Positions 24,001-33,850 of a stretch of DNA of 64,000 nt are shown in pieces. The translations under genes and the position numbers were made by a program. The notes beneath the pieces were generated by a model. It did no database searches and was not told where the DNA came from. It saw nothing but the letters and a program-made list of their open reading frames with translations. Source of the DNA: Hyparrhenia diplandra (taxonomy: Eukaryota > Streptophyta > Magnoliopsida > Poales > Poaceae). Every line of letters begins with the position of its first letter. Positions within the stretch are counted from its first letter, which is position 1. The DNA is taken from positions 248,001-312,000 of the forward strand of contig JADLZK010006498.1 in NCBI GenBank assembly GCA_015847255.1. Direction: 5' to 3'.

Positions 24001-24378
24001 CTCTTGTTCAAAAAAGAATCTAGGACCAGGGGCGCCAGCATTATTTGGATAATTCCTTGGGTGGTAATCAGGTATGTGTGGTGGTAAATAACTTCTTTGA
24101 GAATGAGGATCCATGCCAGGGGGGCATCCAGTACCACTACCTGGAGGCCCAAATGGTCTTCCCATCGGAATATTATGTGTGTCTGGTCTAGGATTATCTT
24201 GGAGGCAGGTTGAAACTGCTAACAGTGCTTTCCGTACTTGAGGAAAGCTCCCACTTATCTAACAAGAAAAGGTTATCATATCAGAAAGACCTGGATTTTG
24301 AAGATTTAATATCCAAGTGAAAAGAAAGATAAAATAGCCCCTAGAATGAAAAACTTGAACTATGGATTGCCCAACTAC

Positions 24379-27300
24379 CATGGGCGGATCCAGCTGGATG
24401 CATGGGTATTCCCAGGAATACCCAATTAATTTGAGAAAAAAAAATGAGTATATGTATGATGGGATCCCATGTACACTATGATATATATAGTGCATGGTTT
24501 TCAAATCGATGCTAGGCGTCCAAATCCTGGGCGTCCCCATCGCCACGATCAAAATCCAGCAAAGCAAAAGAGGAGGAAGAGCAGAGGAGGACCAGCAGGG
24601 TTTGGGGAAGGCCAAACTCCCATCTCCGCACCATCGGCTCCCATGGCCATGGCAACTCCGATCTGCAAGGGGGCCGCATGGGAGAAGGGGAGGGGAAGCG
24701 GCAGGGAGGACCGGAGGAGAGGTGCCGGCTGCAGATGTCAACGGAGGGGGCAGAGAGAGAGAAAGAGGCGGCACCTGATAGAAGCAGCAGCACCAGCATC
24801 GGCGGCGGCGCCCCACCAGTTGTTACCTCGTCGGAGAGCTAGAGGGGGCGAGAGGCGGCAGCTTATAGACATGCTCGGTTGTGTTTTAGTGAAATATTAT
24901 TATTGGGCTCGGACTGTCGTAGCATTTTTCATTTATATTTTAGGTATTTTATAATACTTTTTTCTTGTTTGTTCTTTTTTATTTTTTTCTACTTTCTTCA
25001 CATTGTAACACTGAATTTCTTCGTAATCATTTAGGTGTCAATTAGTCGATTCAAAATGGTGGCTCGTTACTTCTCATCACACCGCCTTAATAATCATGGA
25101 TATATACACGTGTGTAATGTATATTATATCCAAAGTATCTTTTTAACCTTTCATCAAAAGATTCTAAATTTCATACAAACACAAAAAAAAAAAGAAAAAA
25201 AAAAGTACGAACATAATTGCCCATTGTCCACTTTGGACTCCTTAATTTTATTGCTCTCATACCGCATTGAAAATTTAACAATAATTTATCAAGGTTTTTT
25301 TTATGTGCCTCCATCTCTCAATCTCATGACCTTAAGATTTAACGAGCTAACGAGGACATATATCAAAATGGAGTTTATAAAAGTAATTATCCACCATGTG
25401 TCATGTCAAGTTAATCAAACTTGGCGGCTTGTACAGATGGCTTCAAACTCACACCCACTAAAGAGTTGTTTCACATGAGAGGTAGGTGAAGGATCCACAC
25501 AAAGCCCGCTAAAGCCTCCATGCAAAGGTCCCTTGGTGAAGGCCAAAGTCTCTATGATGAAGGGTCTCTAACGAAGGTCTCATATCGGGGGTCTCCCGAG
25601 GGGACCCGTGGTGTTTGATTGTGTGCCACCGATTGAGCTCGAGTTGATGTTGTTGGTTTGAATTAATGGTAATGGCAAAATAAAAATTTAGACAGATAGC
25701 AACACTTTTTTATAACAATGAAGGGGTTTTATAACTTTGGCATTAAAAATTTTGATATTTTTTAAATGGATTCTCTTAGAACTAGCCTGCATTGAAACGA
25801 CCCCTATCTCTATGGCTCGATGGGTGAAATTTTGAGGCATTCGACCACCAATGGACGATGATATTGTGATGGTTGGAGTCATGTCACTTCACAATGTGAC
25901 AACTGCTAATGAAATTGAAGGGGATCAAACTTAGCTCGTATGCGTAGCATAGGGGAGTATGTAGATTTGTAGTGTGCAGTGTCATTTTAATGTTATTTTA
26001 GGGCTTAATATGACAAAGGAACTCAATGAAAATCAATACGAACAGTAACAAACACAATCTACCAGCTAGGGTGCGGTCCAAGTTCTCTTTAGAGTAAAGT
26101 ACATGTGGACAAGCTCTCTAATATTGTTTTAGGGTTTAATATCACAAAAGAACTTAAGAGAATCCCTGAAAATTGAATATGGTGCTTGAGAGCCTTCAAT
26201 AGAGTGAGAGGCTTGTATGAAGGCTGGTGATGAGTTCTAGTCAATGGTGACCTTTGGAGAAGCTAGTAAGTCAAGGTAGTACCACGAGTTGCATGGCAAA
26301 GGTGTCCCGCCAACCAACATAGAAAAAAAAGATAGGAATTAGGCTTAGCTAGCAAAGTTAGGTTTGAAGATGTATGTATTTAGAGCTGTGAGCATTTGGT
26401 TGCACATCTAAGCTCGTGCATTGTATCCCCTTTATAGTACGGCTTTTTCTAAACTCAATTTCAACAAACAAAATCATTAAAGCTCCTTTTGAGTCTAATT
26501 CTATAGTTGTTGTTATAATATGATCTATGCTTGTATACATTATGCTTCATCTTTATTAATTTGTTTGTTATCTTGATAAATCTCATTAGTTTACTAATTA
26601 TGTGATCATTATCATCAAAACCAAAAATTGTGGTTGGATTGCACTTATAGGCCTGCGCGCCAAAAAGGCACGGCGAAGGCCTCAAAGATGAAGATCTTGT
26701 GCGACAAGAAGATACCAAAGGCAAAGGCTATGAAGACAAAGACCTTTGCATGAAGGAGGTCCTAGAGGTGAAGGCCCGCACATCGAGCGAAGATGATGAA
26801 CCGTGTCATAGAAATGGTAAAAGGAGTCGAAGTTCACGAGATGAAGTCATCCAAGAGAAGAATATTAAACTACTTATCTATAGAAGCCTAGAGTCAACAC
26901 TTGTATACGATAAAATCACGTGCTTTCTCCATGCCATTTTTCATGAGGTTTTGGGATGGAGTTTTCAGTGGTGCATGCATGTGTCAGTTGTGAAGGGCAA
27001 TCCTCACACTAAAGTTTTGAGATGTAAACATATACTAGGTCATGTAATATCGGTTAAAATCTAGTAGTCGAGTGAATATTGTTGGGGAAACTTATATTGC
27101 GTATAAGCCAACTCTCCCTTTAGACTAACAAAGATTAGTGTAGTGTTTTGTAAAACTCACCCCATTGAGGGGATCCTTGTAAAATGTCCTTGTTGGCCTA
27201 TATATATAGTGCTAAGGGTATGAGAGTAAAGGATTATCTCCCTCTCACTTACAAAACAATCACCACTAATACACTCGCTCCTCCCTCTCTCTTCTTCTAT

Positions 27301-27388
27301 CTTTGTTTAAACAAAGTAGTTTCAACACTTAAATGTTTAGATCTAGATTTTAGGAATACCCAACTCGAATTTTTTGGCTCCGCCACTA
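24379..27388. mobile_element. hAT-like element in a KH-gene intron
   Basis: An 8-bp direct repeat CCAACTAC flanks it (24371-24378 and 27389-27396). Termini CATGGGCGGATCCA and, reverse complemented, TAGTGGCGGAGCCA are imperfect inverted repeats. The 8-bp duplication and termini fit the hAT superfamily. No transposase was recognised. The interior has a GC-rich patch (24520-24840), degenerate GAAGGTCTC-like repeats (25500-25620 and 26660-26790) and a possible solo LTR. Confidence 0.65.
27080..27327 (+). repeat. Possible solo LTR within the hAT-like element
   Basis: A 248-base block begins TGTTGGGGAAAC and ends AGTTTCAACA, with inverted TGTTG/CAACA ends and an internal TATATATA box. The flanks (AATAT and CTTAA) do not match, so an insertion by integrase is unproven. 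Confidence 0.35.
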
Positions 27389-28182
27389 CCAACTACTAAA
27401 CTTTCTGAGAGCAATGTATAAAACAGGAAATATTACACAAGTTAGTCGTTTTCAATATAATTTACACATATGTTCGATAAGCATATGAGCAGACATTACT
27501 AGGGTGGTGCTAAACCTATTCTGTTGTATGCTATACAAAGCACCATGCTCTCGTAGTATTGTCGTTTCACAATTCTATCCTATCAGTCTATCACAACGTC
27601 CTAGTACTTGAGATGATTTTTCGATTCAAAAATCACAATCAAGCATACGTGTTAGAGCAAGAAGGCGGACGTACATGGATAAGCTCGTCCCACGGCGGCG
27701 AAGGGGGCAACTGCTCCCTATTCGAAACACCCGATCTGGGCGCCACTCTCCTGCCTCATCCGCTCTACCGTCTTCCGCCCTTCCCGGGACGCATCCCACC
27801 CGCCCGTCGGCGACCGGCATCCGGCAGCCCACGGGCGCCCATCACCTCCCTCTCCTCCTCTTCCTCCCATCGCCTCGTCGCCCTCGACTCTATGGCCCCC
27901 ACGTGCTCCACGCCACGACCGCCGCGGCGGGGGCGTCCGGGCCAGAGATGACGACCACGGCCTCATCCCCACGGGCCGGGTCCACGTGGAGGTCCCGTGA
28001 GGGGGGGAGCCGGCGGCGCGGGCGAAAGGGGCAGAGCAAGCGGAGCGTGGTGGTTGGGCGCCTGGTGGAGGGGAAGGGGTCGAGGAGGAGGAGGAAGAAG
28101 AAGTGGCGGCGGCCGGCGCCGGGGGGTGGAGACGACTTCCATGGGGGATTGGGACGGTTAAGCTAAAACCCTACTGCTACGG

Positions 28183-28259
28183 GCGTCAATGTTCGACGAC
28201 CGGCGCAGATTAGCCCGCAAGCGCACACGGTTCGCACCGTCCGATCGAACATTGACGGC
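28183..28259. repeat. Short GC-rich inverted repeat
   Basis: GCGTCAATGTTCGACGAC at 28183-28200 faces an inverted copy at 28239-28259 with 13 perfect pairs (CGTCAATGTTCGA) and an imperfect extension. The loop is about 40 bases. It sits just upstream of the KH-gene first exon on the minus strand. It may be a MITE remnant or a small hairpin. Confidence 0.55.
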
Positions 28260-28639
28260 ACAGTAATGTCGAACACGCTATGGATCCCTTAACTCTTAAG
28301 CATCGGCCGCATTCAACGTTGGCACCATGATGATGTTATTGGTACCTTGATGTGTTGATGAAAAAAAGTCATCCACACTATGCAATGTCATGTATATACA
28401 TATAAATATATCACCTATATGGCACAATATTTTTCTATTTTGTAGCTATGACCAAAACTAATTCGATAAAGAGTCCACGAGAATTGGTCTTCCTCTCTAC
28501 ACCATTCTCCAGATTGCTCTTTAGATTTTGGGTTGGGTTGGAGGGTTTGATGAGAGGTGAAGGACCGTCAATTGGCCATGCTAGGAATAGGACAAGACAT
28601 CACACAAAGTGCCAATAGATTTGACTGTAATGAACCACC

Positions 28640-30345
28640 AAAGATAAGAAAGAATAATGAGGTGGAGATAAACAAATATTGCTAGATGAGATGAATAAAG
28701 AAAAGCTTACAACTTGTCAAAGCGAAAGAGAGATAACTTCTGAATATCAAAATTTAGGTGCCCACACCCAAGTTTCTTACCTTGTTAGTCCCAGTTTCTT
28801 GCATGGGTGGACGATAGAATGGTCCACTTTTATGGTTTTTCTCCATAGTCTGAAATGTACAAAGGAAGAATAGTGAGATGGTGATAACATAAACAAATAT
28901 TGCTAGATGAGATGAAAAAAAGAAGCACTTACAACATGCCAAAGTAATTGTCAAAACAAAAGAGAAAACTTATGAATATCAAAATTCAGGTGCCAACACC
29001 CGAGTTTCTTACCTTGGGAGTCCCCATTTCTTGCATGGGCGGATGATAGAATGCTCCACTTTTATTGTGATTCTCCATGGTCTCAAAGGTATAAAAAGAC
29101 AAATGAGATGAAAATGTCATAAACAAATATTGCTAGACAAGACAAAAGAAAGAAGTGCTCACTACTTGTAAAAGCAAAGAGAGGAAAGTTTGGAATAGCA
29201 AAATTCACGTGCCCACACCTTACCATATTATTGCTAATTCCTTGCATAGGCGGATGAATTTCTTGCATGGGCGGGCGATAGAATGGTCCATTTCTATGGT
29301 GATTCTCCATGGTCTCAAAGGTACAAAGGAAGAATAATGAGATGGAGATGCCATAAACAAATTTTGATAGCGAGATGAATGAAATAAACTTTCAACTTGT
29401 CAAAGTTCTTGTCAAAGCAAAGTGAGGAAATTTATGAATATCAAAATTCAGGAGCCAACACTCAAGTTTTTACCTTGTGAGTGCTAATGTTTTGCATGGG
29501 TAGACGAATTTCTTGCATGGGCGGACGATAGAATGGTCCACTTCGTCTATCGTGATTCTCCATGGGCTCAAAGGTACAAAGGAAGAAAAATGAGACTTAA
29601 GTGTCATAAACAAATATTTCTAGACAAGACAAAATAAAGAAGCGCTCACAACTTGTCAAAGTGAAGAGAGGAAAGTTATGAAATGAAAATTCAGGTGCCA
29701 ACACCCAAGCATCTTACCTTGTGAGTCCCAATTTCTTGCATGGTCGGACGAATTTCCTGCATTGGCGGACGAATTTCTTGCATTGGCGGGCGATGGGATG
29801 GTCCATTTCTATGGTGATCCTCCATGGTCTCAAAGGTACAAAGGAAGAATAATGAGACAAAAGTGTCATAAACAAATACTGCTACACTAGACGAAAGAAA
29901 GAAGCACTTATACAACTTGTGAAAACCCTTGTGAAATCAAAGAGAAGAAACTTATGAATTGCAAAATTTAGGTGCTAACACCGAGTTTCTTACCTTGTGA
30001 GTCCTAATTTCTTGCATAGGCGGACGGATTTCTTGCATGGGCGGACGATAGAATGGTCCACTTTTATGGTGATTCTCCATGCTCTTAAAGGTACAAAGGA
30101 AGAATACTGAGGAGGTGCCATAAGCAAATATTGCTAGATGAGACGGAAGAAAGAAGCACTTACAACTTGTCAAAGTCCTCATCAAAGCAAAGAGAGGAAA
30201 CTTATGGATAAAAAAATTCAAGTGGCAACACCTGAGTTTCTTACCTTGTGAGTCCCAATTTCTTGCATGGGCATATGGATTTCTTGAATGGGCGGACGAC
30301 AAAATGGTCCAATTTTGTGGTGATTCTCCATGCTCTCAAAGGTAT
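28640..30345 (-). repeat. Seven-unit array of exon-like repeats encoding RPPMQEI motifs
   Basis: Seven diverged direct repeats of about 205-275 bases. On the minus strand each holds a block from TTTGAG/ACCATGGAGAATCAC to a donor-like end; most units end CACAAG|GTAAG. Donor positions lie near 30241, 29991, 29716, 29471, 29218, 29012 and 28781. The block encodes MENHHRNGPFYRPPMQEI, then one to three copies of a 21-base (7-residue) RPPMQEI sub-repeat, then GTHK. Blocks are multiples of three and would join in phase 0. Between blocks lies AT-rich sequence that is also conserved among units. A partial eighth unit may lie near 28600. I do not recognise the protein. It could be a gene with duplicated mini-exons or a non-coding tandem array. 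Confidence 0.7.
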
Positions 30346-30560
30346 ATCAAGTCAGATCTGACTATCCTGATTGCGGACTCTAAGACACAACCATCGATTG
30401 TGAGAGCAAATCAAAGGGCGAGGGTGGTAGGTGGCGTCACACAAACATGGGGAGATTATTTAGAGGTATAGGCCAAGTGGCTTGTGAGGTAGGCGGCGGC
30501 CGCCGCAAAGAAATTAGGGTTAAGGAGGGAGAAAGAAGAAGAGGACTAATATAAAGGGGA
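30346..30560 (-). promoter_or_regulatory. Possible 5' end of the repeat-array transcript
   Basis: On the minus strand a TTTATATT box (near 30550) is followed by a pyrimidine-rich CTCTTCTTCTTTCTCCC leader, a telo-box-like TTAACCCTAATTTC and a GCGGCGGCC patch, then the first array unit. This order is typical of plant core promoters and leaders. TATAAAGG on the plus strand at the same place makes direction uncertain. Confidence 0.4.
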
Positions 30561-32682
30561 AATGGATCACATGATCAAGATCTAACGGTAGGAATTTAGA
30601 GTAAAGGAGGATCGAATGGCAGTAATTTAGAATAGATATATGACATTATCCATGTTGCACCTATTACTTTAGGTTTTATGGAAATAAATTTTGCTTCTAA
30701 TGTTGATCTCTATTAACATATATAGAAAAAAAATTCAATCATTATATTGGTCACATTTTACACTATTGGTTAGCTATTTCTTTATCTGAATGGGTTAGTC
30801 TATAGTTCACACCTCGAGTTTGCATGGAGCAAGATTCGAAAAAAGCCAAGCAATCTATCTCTAATATGAAAAAGAAAGAGGATCTTCCAAACAATATTTT
30901 TCACTTTCCACTACTTTCATGCTCATTTGTTTCCTTTATGTGAGCTAGACTCATGATTCATGCTTCCATGAGTTATGAGTTAGTTAGAACAACATGTATC
31001 CAATGACCGCATCTGAGTTGGATTCCAAGACGCGTCAAAGGATGGTACGGAGTTCAATTTCAAGATGTATTGGAAGACCTTATGATCCTTGAATATTTGG
31101 ATAACATTTTGAAAGGACTTTTACAATTAAATTTACAAATATTTCAAATATAAGAAAAGTATAACAAGTAACCATATAACCATAATTAAGCTAGGAGAGT
31201 TAGGATAAGATCAAGAGTCAGTATTGTCCTTTTTTTCCCTTTTCTTCAACTAACAGAACCTAGGACCGGTGTGGTGGCTTCAATTTGAAAATCAATAGTT
31301 AAATCACAAAGTTGAAAAAAAAAAACAATGGTCAAATAGCAATTGGCTTTCAAAGGGGCAAGAACACCAATCTTCAAAAAAAAAAAGATGGTTCTCTTGG
31401 AGCCGGGAATTTGTAGCTCCAAGAAATCATCTGGCTAAATATGAAGATATATGGAGAGAATTTAGATCATTTGTTTTGTTTTTAATTTGGTCTAGATATT
31501 ACTACTTAAACTACTTCAATTTAATCTACAAACTTCTTGACAAATCCGGCCTGGATCTAGAGCTAGAACTAGACTAAACAGGTCCTAACTTAAAGTTTGA
31601 CCCAAGAAGCCACATCTTTTGGCTGGGAATGATCACTAGGTAAGACTTGAAAGGGTGAATTTGCATCCATATGACTAGAGTCTAACTCTCCAAACTGCGG
31701 CGACCATATTTTCACTATTTTGCCAATCATAGGATACAGGTCTTGTTTGGAGAGGCAAAGATGGTGCGCAATCATGCACACACGATACATGCATACGCCG
31801 GCCGGCGCTGGTAGGTGCACTGCGGCGTGAAGCGTGGGTGTGGGCCGTGGCCAGACGTGGTAGACCCGCAGGGCGCACCCTGTTTCACGTTTTTGGCACA
31901 AACGACGGCCGCGGCTGAGGCAGCTAGGGGCGTCCCCATGCACCCCAGGATAAGCCACTGCAGGTCACATCCATTTCGGTCGGCACCCGTGGCCAGCACA
32001 GCCTCTACTCATTCATCGCCAAGAGGGCAAGAGGCCTAGGAGTAGGTACCTTTTTGTCTGTGCTCACTCTCAAGCTATCAAACGGGAAAACTAACTGCAC
32101 GCTTTCTGGGACAGTTTTTGAACGTCGGAAACTTTTACATCATCATGGATCATATATTTTTTTTTATCATGGCAGTAAAAAAAAATCGTACGTGTTCGGC
32201 CTTGAGTTTTGGATAGGGTTTTTATCATGGCACTATTTTTGCTGTATGATCAGTGTGGTCTTACAAAAGCCAATATTCCATCGTAAGTACCTTGAAATTC
32301 AAACTTATAGTACTAAATTTGGCACCATGACACTCTAAGTCTCTGAAATTTAAAGACTTATTTGTAGTCTTGAATTTGAATTTTGAATTTGGAAAACAGA
32401 TTCGATGTGATGAAGAATCTTGGTGACGTGACAGGAAATCTCAAAGTTTGGGTACTAAACACATCTCCTGTTGCTAAGCAAGACAAGACAAGTTCCTCGG
32501 TCCCTCCGTGCGCTGTACGTCTTGGCATTTCTCTCACTGATGACTCACTCTCACCAAGTCTAGTTAGCATCCCTCTCACAGATAGCACAGCCACAGGCAC
32601 AGCGGTCAGTCGCTTCATAAGAGATTCAAGAGCGCAGCGGGCGAGGAGAGCAGCAGCTAGCGCGGCAGCAAGCAAAAGCGCC
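30561..32682. other. Retroelement-interior stretch before the oxidase exon
   Basis: Mostly AT-rich DNA without a recognisable gene. A GC-rich patch at 31790-32010 has short frames on both strands with no known domain. The last 250 bases before 32683 could be leader or promoter sequence carried along with the oxidase exon. Confidence 0.35.
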
Positions 32683-33244
32683 ATGGCGGCGTCCAACGGC
32701 GAGGGCGTCCAGGGCCTGTTCGACCTGATCGTGGTGGGCGCGGGCATCATGGGCAGCTGCGCGGCGTACGCGGCGTCCTCCCGCGGCGCGCGCGTGCTGC
32801 TCCTGGAGCGGTTCGACCTGCTCCACCACCGCGGCTCGTCGCACGGCGAGTCGCGCACCATCCGCGCCACCTACCCGCAGGCGCACTCCCGCCCATGGTG
32901 CGCCTGTCGCGGCGGCTCTGGGACGAGGCCCAGGCCGACGCCGGCTACGCCGTGCTCACGCCCACCCCGCACCTCGACCTGGGCCCGCCGGACGACGCCG
33001 CGCTCGTCGCCGCCATCGCGAACGGCGGCGCCACCGAAGTCGCGACGTCACCGGGGAGCCTTGGCCGTGGGCGGGCGTGTTCAGGGTCCCCGACGGGTGG
33101 ACGGCGGCGCCGAGCGAGCTGGGCGGGGTCATGAAGGCCACCAAGGCCGTCGCCATGTTCCAGGCGCTCGCCGTCAAGAAGGCGCCGTGCTCAGGGACAG
33201 GACCGAGGTGGTGGACATCACCGCCAGCTCCAAGCGAGGTGAAG
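32683..33244 (+). pseudogene. Exon 1 fragment of a sarcosine/pipecolate oxidase-like gene
   Basis: N-terminal part of an FAD-dependent amine oxidase of the DAO/MSOX family (peroxisomal sarcosine or pipecolate oxidase-like). From the ATG at 32683, FDLIVVGAGIMGSCAAYAAS (dinucleotide-binding GxGxxG) leads to VLLLERFDLLHHRGSSHGES and RTIRATYPQAH, then in another frame PMVRLSRRLWDEAQ, and after further shifts WPWAGVFRVPDGWTAAPSELGGV and KAVAMFQALAV. The exon ends at GAAG|GTGAGC (33244). At least three frame shifts are needed, among them a lost base near 32888 and one near 33187. The later exons with the rest of the FAD and catalytic regions are absent. It is a fragment inside an LTR element, so a dead copy. 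Confidence 0.85.
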
Positions 33245-33619
33245 GTGAGCACGCTTTGTCTCGTGCACTGTCTTCTTCCTCGCTCCACCGTACCCGAACT
33301 AATTCTCTTGGAAGCATGCGCCATGCGGGCGCCTCTCCTGCATGTGAGTGACCGTCATGCTCTGCCGAGTCACTGGCAAGCAAGCAAGAAAGATCGAGTT
33401 GGCTGTGAGTGTGACTTGTGAGCTCGATCTGCCTATAGATAGGTTCACACTTCACACGTTTTTTTGCTGTCATGGTGTACGGGTGGCTCTGGCATGCATT
33501 TCGATCGCATCTAACCAATTAATCTTGCCATGTTCATTTAGTTTACAATATTTTTCTCTCACAACAAAAAAATGTCTTGTATTAATCTCAAAAAAAAATG
33601 TCTTGTATAAAGCTATCTA
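33245..33619. other. Flank of the oxidase fragment
   Basis: Begins with what looks like the start of the oxidase gene's first intron (GTGAGCACGC) and passes into AT-rich DNA. No second exon could be found. Confidence 0.4.
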
Positions 33620-33850
33620 AGTACCCATTGTTTTCAGCGGACACATGTCCATTTTTTTAACTCTCCTTTATTCTTTTTTTTTTTCTTAGAGAGGTGGGTC
33701 CTACTCACCCTCGGACTTGTGTCCATTTTTCTCTCTCTTTTTTAGAGATGTGGGCTCTACTCGCCCTCGAACACTTGTTCATTTTTCATCTCTTTTGTTT
33801 AGGGAGGTAGGCTCTACTGCAGGTGGGACACTTGTCCATTTTCATCTCCC
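33620..33850 (+). repeat. Tandem repeat of about 65-75 bp, three to four copies
   Basis: Units share a core of ACACTTGTCCATTTTTC, a TCTCTTTTTT run, AGAGAGGTGGG and CTACTCGCCCTC. They are diverged and non-coding. The source is unknown. Confidence 0.65.

Larger units (their letters stand above)
21061..28145 (-). pseudogene. KH-domain RNA-binding protein gene (HEN4/PCBP-like), damaged copy with introns
   Basis: Poly(C)-binding-type multi-KH protein. Exons in transcript order: a first exon ending somewhere near 27700-27900 (start about 28145), then 24258-23839, 23555-23304, 22610-22233, 21963-21881, 21617-21504 and 21204-21061. All but the first have good GT-AG borders. Visible pieces: end of a KH2-type domain (FPQVRKALLAVSTCLQDNP), a KH domain with VGSIIGKGGSTIRALQSETG, another with IGCLLGKGGSIITEMRKITG, a Pro/Gly-rich linker with two copies of HPSGGMPPYP, and a final KH (VVIPCQYISFVSGNGGSEIEE joined to SGASITVHD). 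Damage: the first exon retains TTLRLLCPF and HVDPARGDEAVVVISGP but lacks the GxxG loop between them, KH2 is missing its start, and an A-run at the end of exon 6 (A8 after AT) is two longer than the frame to MSGASI needs. The preceding intron holds a hAT-like element. It lies inside an LTR element but keeps introns. Confidence 0.8.

Noticed and set aside
28640..30345. Regularly spaced direct repeats resembling a CRISPR array
   Set aside because: Units are 205-275 bases and similar along nearly their whole length, with no unique spacers, and the context is a plant nuclear genome.
32383..32682. Extended oxidase protein starting at 32383
   Set aside because: The frame upstream of the ATG at 32683 is unlike the family, whose N-terminus starts just before the FAD motif.
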